A DNA stretch of 64,000 nucleotides, taken from Methanocalculus chunghsingensis (GTDB lineage Archaea; Halobacteriota; Methanomicrobia; Methanomicrobiales; Methanocorpusculaceae). Positions 44,197 to 53,595 of the stretch are shown in pieces. The DNA lies in assembly GCF_018132105.1 (NCBI RefSeq), contig NZ_JWHL01000014.1:1-64000 (forward strand), in the 5' to 3' direction. How positions within the stretch are numbered: position 1 is the stretch's first letter; each line of letters starts with the position of its first letter. The position numbers and the translations under genes are program-made. The notes beneath the pieces are model-generated. The model was not told the origin of the DNA. It saw only the letters and a list, made by a program, of their open reading frames with translations, and did not search any database.

Positions 44197-45935
44197 GAAA
44201 GCAATCAGGAATTCTCAAAAGGATTGCGGGGCCCGTGGTCACCGCAATCAACCTTGACGCACATATGTATGATGTCGTCAAGGTAGGTAATGAGGAGCTG
44301 ATGGGTGAGGTGATCAAGATTGATGGTGAGAATATCATCATCCAGGTCTATGAAGACACCTCCGGTATCAAGCCGGGTGAGCCCGTCACCAACACGGGCC
44401 TCTCGCTCGCAGTCGAGCTTGGGCCCGGGCTCCTGACCAGTATCTATGATGGTATCCAGCGACCTCTTGAGGTCCTCGTCGATAAGATGGGGAACTTCAT
44501 TGAGCGTGGTGTGACTGCCCCCGGTCTTGACAGATCGAAGAAGTGGGAATTTAAAGCACTCGTCAAAGCAGGTGACCGGGTCCAACCAGGCCAGATCATC
44601 GGCGAGGTCCAGGAGACGAACAAGATGCATCGGATCATGATCCCCCCCAACGCAAAGGGCGGGGTCGTCAGGTCGATCAGCTCAGGATCATTTACAGTCG
44701 ATGAGACCGTCATCACCCTTGAGGATGGATCTCAGTACCCGATGATGCAGATCTGGCCGGTCCGTGTTCCACGTCCGGTAACAGAGAAGAAGAACCCGAA
44801 GATCCCGCTCAACACAGGGCAGCGTATCCTTGATGGTCTCTTCCCAATTGCAAAAGGCGGAACGGCAGCTATTCCGGGACCATTTGGTTCAGGAAAGACC
44901 GTTACCCAACAGCAGCTTGCAAAATGGTCTGATGCAGAGATAGTCGTCTATATCGGCTGTGGTGAGCGTGGCAACGAGATGACCGAGGTTCTTACAGAGT
45001 TCCCGCATCTCGATGATCCAAAGACCGGAAAGCCCCTTATGGAGCGGACCGTCCTGATCGCCAACACCTCAAACATGCCGGTGGCTGCACGTGAAGCATC
45101 GGTCTATACCGGAATCACCATCGCGGAGTACTTCCGTGACATGGGCTATGATGTCTCCCTGATGGCAGACTCTACCTCCCGGTGGGCTGAGGCAATGCGT
45201 GAAATCTCAAGCCGTCTTGAAGAGATGCCAGGTGAAGAGGGATATCCTGCATATCTTGCTGCCCGTCTCTCTGAGTTCTATGAGCGTGCGGGTCTCGTCG
45301 ATACGCTCGCAGGTGGATCCGGATCCGTTACTGTCATCGGGGCAGTCTCCCCACCAGGCGGTGACTTCTCCGAGCCGGTTACCCAGAACACACTCCGTAT
45401 TGTGAAGGTCTTCTGGGCACTGGATGCAAAACTCTCCCAGCGGCGGCACTTCCCTGCAATTAACTGGTTAAACTCGTACTCCCTGTACCTTGACCAGCTC
45501 CATGACTACTATGACGAAAATATTTCCCCTGAATGGAACAAGCTCCGTTCCTGGGCGATGGAAGTTCTTCAGAAGGAGTCAGAACTGCAGGAGATCGTTC
45601 AGCTCGTCGGATCCGACGCACTCCCCGAATCTGAGCAGATCACCATCGAGGTTGCCCGGATGCTCCGTGAGATCTTCCTCCAGCAGAATGCCTACGATGA
45701 TGTCGATACCTACTGTGACATGACGAAGCAGTTTGATATCATGAAGGCCATCAAGGTGTATGCTGAGCTTGCATATGCTGCACAGGTTGCCGGTGTTGCT
45801 CCGCAGCAGATCATCAGCATCAAGGCGAAGTCAGATCTCCCGCAGACCAAGTTCACCCGTGACTACAAGCCGATGCTTGAGCAGATCCATAAGGATATGG
45901 AGTCTGAGTTCACCGCACTGAGGGCAGGAGCATGA
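44187..45935 (+). CDS. ahaA: A-type ATP synthase catalytic subunit A
   Basis: The 582-residue catalytic subunit has the P-loop [12 protein letters not shown], typical of A-type enzymes. It also has the non-homologous region insert ([15 protein letters not shown]), [30 protein letters not shown] and [21 protein letters not shown]. No intein interrupts the P-loop region, unlike in some archaea. The GTG start at 44187 lies inside the end of ahaF. Confidence 0.98.
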   Translation: MEVRKQSGILKRIAGPVVTAINLDAHMYDVVKVGNEELMGEVIKIDGENIIIQVYEDTSGIKPGEPVTNTGLSLAVELGPGLLTSIYDGIQRPLEVLVDKMGNFIERGVTAPGLDRSKKWEFKALVKAGDRVQPGQIIGEVQETNKMHRIMIPPNAKGGVVRSISSGSFTVDETVITLEDGSQYPMMQIWPVRVPRPVTEKKNPKIPLNTGQRILDGLFPIAKGGTAAIPGPFGSGKTVTQQQLAKWSDAEIVVYIGCGERGNEMTEVLTEFPHLDDPKTGKPLMERTVLIANTSNMPVAAREASVYTGITIAEYFRDMGYDVSLMADSTSRWAEAMREISSRLEEMPGEEGYPAYLAARLSEFYERAGLVDTLAGGSGSVTVIGAVSPPGGDFSEPVTQNTLRIVKVFWALDAKLSQRRHFPAINWLNSYSLYLDQLHDYYDENISPEWNKLRSWAMEVLQKESELQEIVQLVGSDALPESEQITIEVARMLREIFLQQNAYDDVDTYCDMTKQFDIMKAIKVYAELAYAAQVAGVAPQQIISIKAKSDLPQTKFTRDYKPMLEQIHKDMESEFTALRAGA

Positions 45936-47308
45936 AGGAATATAAGACAGTGACCAAGATCGCCGGTCCTCTCGTCTTTGTCGAGAAGACCGAGCCGGTC
46001 GGATACCAGGAACTGGTCAACATCGTGCTCGCAGACGGCACCATCAAGCGTGGCCAGGTCCTTGATACAAGCGATGATCTCGTCGTCGTGCAGGTCTTTG
46101 AGACGACTGCCGGTATCGGCAGGGACTCTGGGATCAGGTTCCTTGGTGAATCGATCAAGATGCCGGTCGGACGTGAAATGCTCGGCCGTATCCTCTCCGG
46201 AGGCGGGAAGCCCATCGACGGTGGACCTGAGATCGTCCCTGAGAAGCGGCTCGACATCACCGGTGCCGCGATCAACCCATACGCACGTGGAAACCCGAAG
46301 GACTTCATCCAGACAGGTATCTCCACAATCGACGGTACAAATACCCTCGTTCGTGGACAGAAGCTTCCGATCTTCTCAGGATCAGGTCTTCCCCACAATG
46401 ATATCGCGCTGCAGATCGCACGTCAGGCAAAGGTTCCAGGCTCAACTGAGTCTTTTGCTGTCGTCTTTGCTGCAATGGGTATCACAAAAGAGGAAGCCAA
46501 CCACTTCATGGAGGACTTCGAGCGGACCGGTGCTCTTGAGCGTGCGGTCGTCTTCTTAAACCTTGCAGACGATCCGGCTGTCGAGCGTATCATCACCCCG
46601 CGTCTCGCACTGACCACCGCAGAGTATCTTGCATACGAGCTTGGATACCATGTTCTTGTCATTCTCACGGACATGACCAACTACTGTGAGGCGCTCCGTC
46701 AGATCGGTGCAGCCCGTGAAGAAGTTCCAGGCCGACGTGGATATCCGGGATACATGTATACCGATCTCGCCAACATCTACGAGCGTGCCGGTATCATCAA
46801 GGGAGTCAAAGGCTCTGTCACCCAGATTCCTATCCTGACGATGCCGGGTGATGATATCACCCATCCGATCCCTGATCTCACCGGGTACATTACCGAGGGT
46901 CAGATCGTTGTTTCCCGTGAACTTCACAGGAAAGGCATCTACCCGCCGATTAATGTTCTTCCATCGCTGTCGCGTCTGATGAACCTCGGTATCGGCGAGG
47001 GACTGACTCGTGATGACCACAAAAAGGTCTCGGATCAGCTCTATGCAGGATATGCGGAAGGAAACGATCTCCGTGGTCTCGTCGCAATCGTTGGAAAAGA
47101 TGCGCTCTCCGAGCGTGATCGGCTCTTCCTTGAAATTGCAGACTACTTTGAGAACCAGTTCGTCCGTCAGGGCATTAATGAAGATCGGACCATTCAGAGA
47201 ACCCTCGATGTCGGCTGGGAGCTCCTTGCAACACTGCCGGAAGAGCAGCTCGTCAGGATCGACCGTGATCTGATCAGGAAGTACCATCCCAAGTACCGGA
47301 AGGAGTAA
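45932..47308 (+). CDS. ahaB: A-type ATP synthase regulatory subunit B
   Basis: 458 residues. The protein alternates with subunit A in the head. It has [20 protein letters not shown] where a P-loop would be, so it binds nucleotide weakly and is non-catalytic, as expected. [35 protein letters not shown] is the highly conserved middle. It overlaps ahaA by ATGA. Confidence 0.98.
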   Translation: MKEYKTVTKIAGPLVFVEKTEPVGYQELVNIVLADGTIKRGQVLDTSDDLVVVQVFETTAGIGRDSGIRFLGESIKMPVGREMLGRILSGGGKPIDGGPEIVPEKRLDITGAAINPYARGNPKDFIQTGISTIDGTNTLVRGQKLPIFSGSGLPHNDIALQIARQAKVPGSTESFAVVFAAMGITKEEANHFMEDFERTGALERAVVFLNLADDPAVERIITPRLALTTAEYLAYELGYHVLVILTDMTNYCEALRQIGAAREEVPGRRGYPGYMYTDLANIYERAGIIKGVKGSVTQIPILTMPGDDITHPIPDLTGYITEGQIVVSRELHRKGIYPPINVLPSLSRLMNLGIGEGLTRDDHKKVSDQLYAGYAEGNDLRGLVAIVGKDALSERDRLFLEIADYFENQFVRQGINEDRTIQRTLDVGWELLATLPEEQLVRIDRDLIRKYHPKYRKE

Positions 47309-47314
47309 CCTGCC

Positions 47315-47944
47315 ATGGCGCTCCGCGACGTAAAGCCGACCCGATCTGAGCTGATCGCCCTCAAGAGGAGGATCAAGCTCTCAGAGCGCGGCTATAAGCT
47401 CCTGAAGATGAAACGTGACGGGCTGATCCTTGAGTTCTTCAAGATCCTTGAACAGGCGAAGGACACCCGCGACGAGCTTGCCCGGAAGTATGAACGGGCA
47501 CAGGAGATGATCGCCATCGCAGATACGGTTGAAGGCGCCATCGGTGTGAAGGCTGCTGCCTTCTCTGTTGGAGATGTACCACAGATCGAGCTCAAAAGCA
47601 AGAACATCATGGGAGTCGTCGTCCCTGACATCAAATCCTCAAGTGTGAGGAAGAACCCGATGGAGCGGGGATACGGCATCATCGGTACCTCTTCGGTCAT
47701 TGATGAGGCCGCGGATGCGTTTGAGGATCTCCTCGAGACGATCATCCACAACGCTGAGATCGAGACGACGATGAAAAGGCTCCTCGATGAGATTGAACGT
47801 ACCAAACGGCGTGTCAACGCTCTTGAGTTCAAGGTCATCCCCGAACAGACGGAGGCACGTGACTTCATCAAGATGCGTCTCGATGAGATGGAGCGTGAAG
47901 AGCTCTTCCGCTTAAAGAAGATTAAGGCCCGGTCACAGGCCTGA
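47315..47944 (+). CDS. ahaD: A-type ATP synthase subunit D
   Basis: A 209-residue helical protein with the family start DVKPTRSELIALKRRIKLSERGYKLLKMKRDGLI and a C-terminal coiled coil (RRVNALEFKVIP). It is the central rotor shaft inside the A3B3 head. It closes the operon here: no ahaG follows, and a T run right after the stop overlaps the end of a convergent gene. Confidence 0.96.
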   Translation: MALRDVKPTRSELIALKRRIKLSERGYKLLKMKRDGLILEFFKILEQAKDTRDELARKYERAQEMIAIADTVEGAIGVKAAAFSVGDVPQIELKSKNIMGVVVPDIKSSSVRKNPMERGYGIIGTSSVIDEAADAFEDLLETIIHNAEIETTMKRLLDEIERTKRRVNALEFKVIPEQTEARDFIKMRLDEMEREELFRLKKIKARSQA

Positions 47945-48655
47945 TCCATCCTTTTTTAGAATAAAAAACGTATAACCATAATACGACCCATATTCCCGAA
48001 ATATCCTGATCTCCTTCTCCATCTCCGATAAAAAGTCCATAATCCCGGGCGTATCATATATCTTCTTCCAGATCTCAATCTGCCCGATCACTGGCGTGTA
48101 ATACTCTTCCCATGCCTTCCTCGAAAGCCGTGGTGTGGCTATTACAGAATAGCCCGCATCTTCTGCATCCCGTATCCGATCGTCATCCGATCCGATCCCC
48201 GGACAATCTTCTTCCCAGAATCTTCGGAGCTCTTCGGGTGGATCGGATCGATGCCAGCAGATCTCGGATACAACGAGATGTCCCCCCTCTTTCAGCAGAG
48301 GTCGCCAGGCGGTCAGGCCTGCGGAGAAACCCATGGTATAGATCGCCCCCTCAGACCAGATCAGATCAACGGAGCTTTTTTTGCATGGAAGACTATCCAT
48401 CGATCCACAGACAGGAGAGACCTCCCGCATCGCCACCAGCTCCCTGAGGTACGGCAGATGAATATCGGCTGCGATGATCCTGCTATCCGGTTTTGCTGCT
48501 GCAAGTACTCGTGTCTGACGCCCTTTCCCTGATCCGATATCGAGTATCACCGGAGACTCCGGGATCTCAAGAGAGTCGATGATCTCTCTGGTTACCCGGT
48601 CATCCCCCGGTCCCAGCATCGTGAGCTCTTCAAAAAAGGTAAAGATATAATCCAT
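47933..48655 (-). CDS. Class I SAM-dependent methyltransferase
   Basis: The 240-residue protein has SAM motif I VILDIGSGKGRQTRVLA, motif II IIAADIHLPYL and VDLIWSEGAIYTMGF, with KEGGHLVVSEICW after it, the order of the class I fold. The C-terminal part (~155-240) is distinct and aromatic-rich and probably binds the substrate, which is unknown. It is convergent to ahaD and overlaps it by 12 bases. No operon partner is present. Confidence 0.85.
   Translation of the reverse strand: MDYIFTFFEELTMLGPGDDRVTREIIDSLEIPESPVILDIGSGKGRQTRVLAAAKPDSRIIAADIHLPYLRELVAMREVSPVCGSMDSLPCKKSSVDLIWSEGAIYTMGFSAGLTAWRPLLKEGGHLVVSEICWHRSDPPEELRRFWEEDCPGIGSDDDRIRDAEDAGYSVIATPRLSRKAWEEYYTPVIGQIEIWKKIYDTPGIMDFLSEMEKEIRIFREYGSYYGYTFFILKKDGSGL
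47945..47960 (+). terminator. T6 terminator of the aha operon
   Basis: CCTTTTTTAG just after the ahaD stop contains six consecutive T residues (47952-47957), enough for archaeal termination. The site lies within the last codons of the convergent methyltransferase gene. Confidence 0.45.
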
Positions 48656-48736
48656 GATGGATATGCTTGGGCTTTATTAGAAATGAATATTGTCTAGGTC
48701 TTCATATGATATATCAGGAGTTCGGCAGGTAGTTTT

Positions 48737-49954
48737 ATGGCATTTGGTACATTGCAGGATGTTGATATCAGAGGAAAGACGGTGCTTGTGCGGGTGGATT
48801 TCAACTCTCCTATCGATCCCACATCAGAGATGATCCTTGATGATAAGCGTTTTCGAGAGCATATCCCGACGATCAGGGCACTTGAAGATGGAAAGGTCGT
48901 CATTGTTACACACCAGAGCCGGCCGGGGAAGAAAGATTTTACCACGCTTGCATCACATGCAGAGAAGCTTGAACGCTTGATCCACCGGCCTGTCACCTAT
49001 ATTGATGATATCTTCGGACGGACCGCACATGAAGCGATCCGGACGATGCGGGCGGGGGAGATTCTTATGCTCGAAAACGTCAGATTCAATGCCGAGGAGA
49101 ATCTGACGATGAAACCGGAGGATGCGGCAAAGACCCATCTCGTTCGCCGCCTCTCTGAGATGGGGGATCTCTTCGTCAATGATGCCTTCGGAACTGCACA
49201 CCGCTCACAACCAACTGTTGTAGGGATACCACGAGTGATGAAGACGGTCGCCGGTCTTCTGATGGAACGTGAGATAACGATGCTCTCAAAGGTCTCGTCA
49301 GGCGCACCCCACCCGATCACCTTCATTCTGGGTGGAACCAAGGTGGATGATTCCATCGCTGTTGCCGATCATGTTCTCAGGAATGGGATCGCAGACAGGA
49401 TCCTTGCCATTGGTGTCGTGGGAAACATCTTCCTTGCGGCAGAAGGAAGAGCGATCGGAGAGCCTTCACGCCAGTTGATCGAGAGCCTCGGATATACCGG
49501 GGAGATCCAGAAAGCAAGGGATATCCTTGCGCAATATGCGGATCAGGTTCTCCTCCCCGAAACAGTTGCAGTACGAGAGAAGGGGGAGAGGGCCGAGTAC
49601 CCGGTGAGCGGAATTCCACAGGATACTCCGATCCTTGATCTCGGATCCGAATCGGTACGAAGCATGGTTGACCAGATCCGATCCTCAGGCACCATCGTCT
49701 TTAACGGTCCCGCCGGTGTCTTTGAGGATCCAGACTTTGCTATCGGGACGTATGAACTCGTCCGAGCAGCAGCAGGTGTCGAGTTCTCCGTCGTCGGGGG
49801 AGGCCATACCGCCGCTGTCATCGAGAAGATGGGGCTTGAATCAGCATACTCCCACCTCTCAACAGGCGGGGGAGCCTGCATCGAGTTTCTGACCGGCAAG
49901 AAGCTCCCTGCTGTAGCAGCACTTGAGGCATCCTGGGAGTATTTCGGGCGATAG
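48737..49954 (+). CDS. pgk: Phosphoglycerate kinase
   Basis: The 405-residue archaeal phosphoglycerate kinase transfers phosphate between 1,3-bisphosphoglycerate and ADP. It is used mainly in gluconeogenesis in methanogens. VLVRVDFNSPID, RFREHIPTIRAL, THQSRPGKKDF and LVNDAFGTAHRSQPT form the substrate side. The nucleotide side shows FILGGTKVDDS, FNGPAGVFEDP and VVGGGHTAAVIEKM. It stands alone, with 81 bases upstream for its promoter. Confidence 0.97.
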   Translation: MAFGTLQDVDIRGKTVLVRVDFNSPIDPTSEMILDDKRFREHIPTIRALEDGKVVIVTHQSRPGKKDFTTLASHAEKLERLIHRPVTYIDDIFGRTAHEAIRTMRAGEILMLENVRFNAEENLTMKPEDAAKTHLVRRLSEMGDLFVNDAFGTAHRSQPTVVGIPRVMKTVAGLLMEREITMLSKVSSGAPHPITFILGGTKVDDSIAVADHVLRNGIADRILAIGVVGNIFLAAEGRAIGEPSRQLIESLGYTGEIQKARDILAQYADQVLLPETVAVREKGERAEYPVSGIPQDTPILDLGSESVRSMVDQIRSSGTIVFNGPAGVFEDPDFAIGTYELVRAAAGVEFSVVGGGHTAAVIEKMGLESAYSHLSTGGGACIEFLTGKKLPAVAALEASWEYFGR

Positions 49955-49967
49955 GGCAAAGAAAAGA

Positions 49968-50513
49968 TTATTCTTTTGGAGTTTCCACTACCTCATCAAC
50001 GATCGAGCTGATCTGGGTCAGGAGGAGGGGATCAAGACCTTTCGCAGCGCTCAGGTACACCCCCTTGAGATCAAGGAGCCGGATCTTGTTTGAGAGAAAA
50101 TGGATGAATTTTGAGATATTCGGTGATGAGAGATAGATGAGGAGGGTACTGATGGAATCAAATATCAGAGCGGTATCCTCTTCTTTTCGCTTCTTCAAAG
50201 CCTCTGTTATGGCGATACCGAGCTCTGTGAGATTTCCCGGGTTTGAGGTGAACGTGGTATTCTCCTGATCGGCCGGTGCTGAACCGAGCGAATACTTCGT
50301 TATCGCATCGATGAAATGGATCTTCTCCATCACAATACCTTCTTTTCTGTACAGATTTGCAAGGATCGATGACGGGATGTTTGTCGTGACGATGATACAG
50401 GAGGTGTTCTTCCTCACAAGATCATTGACGATATTCAGGTTCATCTGTTTCATTCTGGAAGGATCTGAGATATAGAGATATATCGACGACCCTTCACTAT
50501 CTGCAATACCCAT
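49968..50513 (-). CDS. KaiC-like (RecA-fold) protein without a P-loop
   Basis: 181 residues with alternating strands and helices: SSIYLYISDPSRMKQMNLNI, SCIIVTTNIPSSILANLYR, HFIDAITKYS and TALIFDSISTLLIYLS. The last looks like a Walker B strand of KaiC-family proteins. No Walker A is present; the protein starts where the first nucleotide-binding strand would be. It is probably a regulatory or binding module. It follows a PAS-PAS gene by four bases and ends a three-gene set with a pilin-like membrane protein. Confidence 0.6.
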   Translation of the reverse strand: MGIADSEGSSIYLYISDPSRMKQMNLNIVNDLVRKNTSCIIVTTNIPSSILANLYRKEGIVMEKIHFIDAITKYSLGSAPADQENTTFTSNPGNLTELGIAITEALKKRKEEDTALIFDSISTLLIYLSSPNISKFIHFLSNKIRLLDLKGVYLSAAKGLDPLLLTQISSIVDEVVETPKE

Positions 50514-50517
50514 TCCT

Positions 50518-51522
50518 TCACTCCTCGTCCATCAGGAACCGCCGGTACGATTCCGGTATCTCCTCAAGGCCGCTGATGATGGACTGCTGGAGATCACCGA
50601 CATTCTCGACGATCTTCATCGCATGCTTCACCTGAATGAGAAGTGTTGTACTGAGTTCCTCATCAGTGATGGCACCAGCCTGATGGAGATGGCGAATCTC
50701 CTCGAGAGTATGGGCAATGATCTCGACCGGGTTTTTGATCCGGAGTGCCGCTTCAGTCACATAGGCGATGAGTGCACGTTCTGCCTTTCGGATCTCGGTG
50801 AGATTCCTGCCGATGACCGCTATCCCGGTGACAATCCCTCGCTCATCGAGGATCGGGGAGAGGGAGAGGGAGAGTTCAAGCTCTTCACCACCTTTTCGTA
50901 TCCGGCGTGTCTCCAACTGTTCAATCCGCTCACCACGCTGGACACGCATGAGTATTCCCTTCCAGTCATCCAGATAACCCGGGGGGATGATCTTTGCGAC
51001 ACTTTCTCCGATCATCTCGTCTGCAGAGTACCCGAATGTCTCCTCGGCACCATGATTCCAGGAGATGATCGTTCCATCCGGCTTTTCTCCAAGGATCGCA
51101 TCCGGGGTCATCTCGATGATGGCCCCGAGTACTGCCCGAAGTTCATGAACCTTCTTCACCGTATCGATATTGGTGAGGATATGAACGGCCCCGATGACTG
51201 CCCCGCTCTCGTCCTTCACCGGATCGACGGAGACCTGGTACCAGTGGTTCGCAAGGTTGACGGTATATATCTCGCGTCTTCCTGTTACTTTCGCCTTGAC
51301 AAACGGGCACCCCCGGATGAAGGTCGGGGTATGGTGGACAACCCGGAAGCACTGCTCACCAAGAATCTTCTCGGGCGGGAGTCCGAGGAGTCTGCCTGAA
51401 GCACTGTTTGCATGAAGAATGACCCCGTTTGTATCCAGATAGAAGATGGGGTCCTCGATCGCCTCAAAGGTCCTCTTCAGGATATCAAATTCAGATAGAT
51501 TCAGTTCTTTTCCCTCACTCAT
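50518..51522 (-). CDS. Two-PAS-domain signalling protein with a helical C-terminus
   Basis: 334 residues from MSEGKELNLSEF; a three-residue longer start is possible. PAS 1 is at ~10-125 (DPIFYLDTNGVILHANSASG) and has CFRVVHHTPTFIRGCPFVKA, a cysteine-containing loop seen in some heme or metal PAS domains. PAS 2 is at ~135-250 (DAILGEKPDGTIISWNHGAE, ending GIAVIGRNLTEIRKAE). The C-terminal ~85 residues are helical with ALRIKNPVEIIAHTLEEI, which resembles a dimerisation helix but has no phosphoacceptor H-box or ATPase domain. It likely passes a redox or ligand signal to the KaiC-like neighbour. Confidence 0.8.
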   Translation of the reverse strand: MSEGKELNLSEFDILKRTFEAIEDPIFYLDTNGVILHANSASGRLLGLPPEKILGEQCFRVVHHTPTFIRGCPFVKAKVTGRREIYTVNLANHWYQVSVDPVKDESGAVIGAVHILTNIDTVKKVHELRAVLGAIIEMTPDAILGEKPDGTIISWNHGAEETFGYSADEMIGESVAKIIPPGYLDDWKGILMRVQRGERIEQLETRRIRKGGEELELSLSLSPILDERGIVTGIAVIGRNLTEIRKAERALIAYVTEAALRIKNPVEIIAHTLEEIRHLHQAGAITDEELSTTLLIQVKHAMKIVENVGDLQQSIISGLEEIPESYRRFLMDEE

Positions 51523-51577
51523 CCTGACCAACTAACTGGTATTACCGATTTAAAGCTGATAAACGCTTTGGAATGGT

Positions 51578-52198
51578 TCATGGGGAGAGAAGAGTTGTAT
51601 AGGCCACCCGGTGCGGGATCGACCGCTCGATAGGGATGGCGGTATCCGGCATGAGGAAGATGGAGAGCCGGAGCCGGTCACCTGAAACCAGAGGTCCGGG
51701 AAGGACGATCAGGATATCAAAGCTTTCACCAAGACCGATGGTTGATCTATCACCGGTTTCCCTGATAATACGGGATTCTCTCCGGTGGAGTACCATCCAT
51801 TCACCAGAAGAGAGGGGAGATTGATGCGAGGGGGTGAGCCGGATCTTTTCATCACCTTGATACAAAAAGACCGATATTTTGTTGATATCAACTGCAATAT
51901 CGCCGATAACCGGTGAGAAGGATACCCTGACGGCTCCGATGGCCTCCTCATTATGGACAGAAGGGAGTATTACAACACCATCTGTTTCACGGGGAACCGA
52001 GGAGTAGCCGAGCGGATCACCGGCAACCTGCATCGTGCCGCGGCTGACCTCAATCGCCCGTACATATAGGCCCTTCGGCTCTTCGCCAGGAAAATACATG
52101 AAAAGATACAAGGTGACGGTGATGATCATTATCAGCAGAAGAAGATGAAGAATGATCGAGAGGATCGATATGGCATCATCCTGATCGATCGGTCTCAT
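51578..52198 (-). CDS. Membrane-anchored beta-rich protein, archaellin/pilin-like
   Basis: The 206-residue protein has MRPIDQDDAISILS, then a hydrophobic helix (residues ~11-35) close to the N-terminus, then a beta-strand-rich domain (GAVRVSFSPVIGDIAVDINK and so on). This is the layout of archaellins, FlaF/FlaG-like stators and archaeal type IV pilins. A clear class III signal-peptidase site (basic residues then G or A before the helix) is not visible, so a stator-like or sensor anchor is also possible. It is the first gene of a set with the PAS-PAS and KaiC-like genes. Confidence 0.5.
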   Translation of the reverse strand: MRPIDQDDAISILSIILHLLLLIMIITVTLYLFMYFPGEEPKGLYVRAIEVSRGTMQVAGDPLGYSSVPRETDGVVILPSVHNEEAIGAVRVSFSPVIGDIAVDINKISVFLYQGDEKIRLTPSHQSPLSSGEWMVLHRRESRIIRETGDRSTIGLGESFDILIVLPGPLVSGDRLRLSIFLMPDTAIPIERSIPHRVAYTTLLSP

Positions 52199-52218
52199 CA
52201 GGGGAATTATATAACTAT

Positions 52219-52232
52219 ATTTTTATAAATAT
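52219..52232 (-). promoter_or_regulatory. TATA element of the pilin-like gene; leaderless start likely
   Basis: On the minus strand ATTTATAAAAATATA is centred near 52226, 27-28 bases before the ATG at 52198. No ribosome site precedes that ATG. Confidence 0.45.
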
Positions 52233-52247
52233 TTCCGAGGCAGTCGG

Positions 52248-52304
52248 GAGGTACCCCCACCAGGTACCTCTCATCAGAGATCCCCTCCGATACCCTTAAG
52301 GGTA
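52248..52304. promoter_or_regulatory. Two perfect inverted repeats in the control region of the redox operon
   Basis: GAGGTACC at 52248-52255 and GGTACCTC at 52263-52270 are exact inverted arms around CCCACCA. A second perfect palindrome, TACCCTTAAGGGTA, occupies 52291-52304, 20 bases before the glutaredoxin ATG. The gap is only 125 bases and also carries the divergent promoter, so a shared regulator could bind here. Confidence 0.5.
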
Positions 52305-52323
52305 CTGGCTCCTGTCAGGATAT

Positions 52324-52605
52324 ATGGAATATACTGTAGTTGATGGAGAGGAACGCGGAGATCTGGTCCTCTATGCACTCTCCACCTGCCGGTGGTGTGC
52401 AAAGACAAAAGAGCTGTTGCAGAGCCTGAACCTGAAGTTCCGGTACATCTATGCCGATCTTCTCTCCCCTGAAGAGCTTGAGGCGGTGATCACCGAGGTC
52501 GAGCGGTTCAACCCTGCGGGATCCTTCCCAACCCTTGTGATCAATGGGAAAGAAGCGATCGTCGGCTACCGTGAAGATGACATCCGGAGGCTGTTTGCCC
52601 GATGA
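52324..52605 (+). CDS. Glutaredoxin-family thiol oxidoreductase
   Basis: 93 residues with the thioredoxin fold: an active site CRWC at Cys22-Cys25 in LYALSTCRWCAKTKELL, the cis-proline strand SFPTLVING and the end helix. CxxC glutaredoxin-like proteins in methanogens pass electrons to disulfides rather than using glutathione. It starts an operon. Its stop overlaps the start of the disulfide reductase gene by ATGA at 52602-52605, so that reductase is its likely electron donor. Confidence 0.88.
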   Translation: MEYTVVDGEERGDLVLYALSTCRWCAKTKELLQSLNLKFRYIYADLLSPEELEAVITEVERFNPAGSFPTLVINGKEAIVGYREDDIRRLFAR

Positions 52606-53099
52606 CTCCTGAGCCGACAGAGGAAGAGATTGCCACTCTTGAAGAGATGCTTGGATCTGAAGCGGAGGCACATGGCTACCACCTCACCCCGGACAGGGAG
52701 GCGCTGCATGCACTTCTGAAGGGGCTGATCACAAACTCCCGCCGGTATGGATATCCGGCATGCCCCTGCCGCCTCTCTTTTGGAAGGAAAGAGGAGGATA
52801 TCGATATCATCTGCCCCTGTGACTACCGGGATCAGGACATCGATGAGTATGATGCCTGCTACTGCTCCCTGTACGTCTCAAAAAAGGTTCTCTCAGGAGA
52901 GGAAGAGATCGAATGTATACCGGAACGGCGGCCACCACGTGCTGAACGGAAGAGAGAGATTGTCATAAAAGAAGGGGCTGGATTTGCCCTCCCGGTCTGG
53001 CGCTGTCGTGTCTGTGGATATCTCTGTGCACGGAAACACCCGCCGGAGACCTGCCCGATCTGCGGCGTTGATAAGGATCGGTTTGAGCGGTTCGCCTGA
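52602..53099 (+). CDS. Ferredoxin:disulfide reductase (FTR catalytic-type) fused to rubredoxin
   Basis: 165 residues. Residues ~1-100 are the FTR catalytic-chain fold with CPC (54-56), CPC (71-73) and CYC (86-88). In this family four of these cysteines hold a 4Fe-4S cluster and two form the redox-active disulfide. Residues ~130-165 are a small rubredoxin-like domain with WRCRVC and CPICG (Cys135, 138, 151, 154). The fusion matches FDR proteins known from methanogens, which reduce disulfides using ferredoxin. With the glutaredoxin before it and MsrA after it, an electron path ferredoxin to FDR to glutaredoxin to MsrA is suggested. Confidence 0.92.
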   Translation: MTPEPTEEEIATLEEMLGSEAEAHGYHLTPDREALHALLKGLITNSRRYGYPACPCRLSFGRKEEDIDIICPCDYRDQDIDEYDACYCSLYVSKKVLSGEEEIECIPERRPPRAERKREIVIKEGAGFALPVWRCRVCGYLCARKHPPETCPICGVDKDRFERFA

Positions 53100-53107
53100 G
53101 GTGTATC

Positions 53108-53593
53108 ATGGGTGCGCAAGAGATCGCAACATTCGCGGCAGGATGTTTCTGGGGTGTTGAGGCGGCGTTTGCCGAACTTGACGGTGTCATATCGACACGG
53201 GTCGGATACACCGGGGGGGTAGTGGATAACCCGACCTATGAGGATGTCTGTTCCGGGAGTACCGGTCATGCAGAGGCAGTCGAGGTGACGTTCGATCCCG
53301 CAATCATCTCCTATGATCATCTGCTGATACGGTTCTGGACGATGCATGATCCGACGACACTGAACCGGCAGGGGCCTGATATCGGGAGCCAGTACCGCTC
53401 CGCCATCTTCACGCATTCCGATGAACAGTATGCACAGGCGGTCGCCTCCCGGGATCGGATGGATACGTCAGGCCGGTTCAGACGTCCGGTCGTGACCGAG
53501 ATCATTCCTGCAGGACGATTCTGGCCTGCTGAAGAGTATCATCAGCAGTACTTTAAAAAACAGGGGAAAAACGGCTGTGGAGTGAGGTTCTGA
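53108..53593 (+). CDS. msrA: Peptide methionine sulfoxide reductase A
   Basis: The 161-residue enzyme reduces methionine-S-sulfoxide in proteins. The catalytic site [10 protein letters not shown] has the nucleophile Cys13. YSTGxx-type substrate residues appear in [21 protein letters not shown] and [12 protein letters not shown], with YRSAIF later. Cys157 near the C-terminus (NGCGVRF) is a candidate resolving cysteine that a glutaredoxin could reduce. Eight bases separate it from the disulfide reductase gene. Confidence 0.96.
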   Translation: MGAQEIATFAAGCFWGVEAAFAELDGVISTRVGYTGGVVDNPTYEDVCSGSTGHAEAVEVTFDPAIISYDHLLIRFWTMHDPTTLNRQGPDIGSQYRSAIFTHSDEQYAQAVASRDRMDTSGRFRRPVVTEIIPAGRFWPAEEYHQQYFKKQGKNGCGVRF

Positions 53594-53595
53594 CG

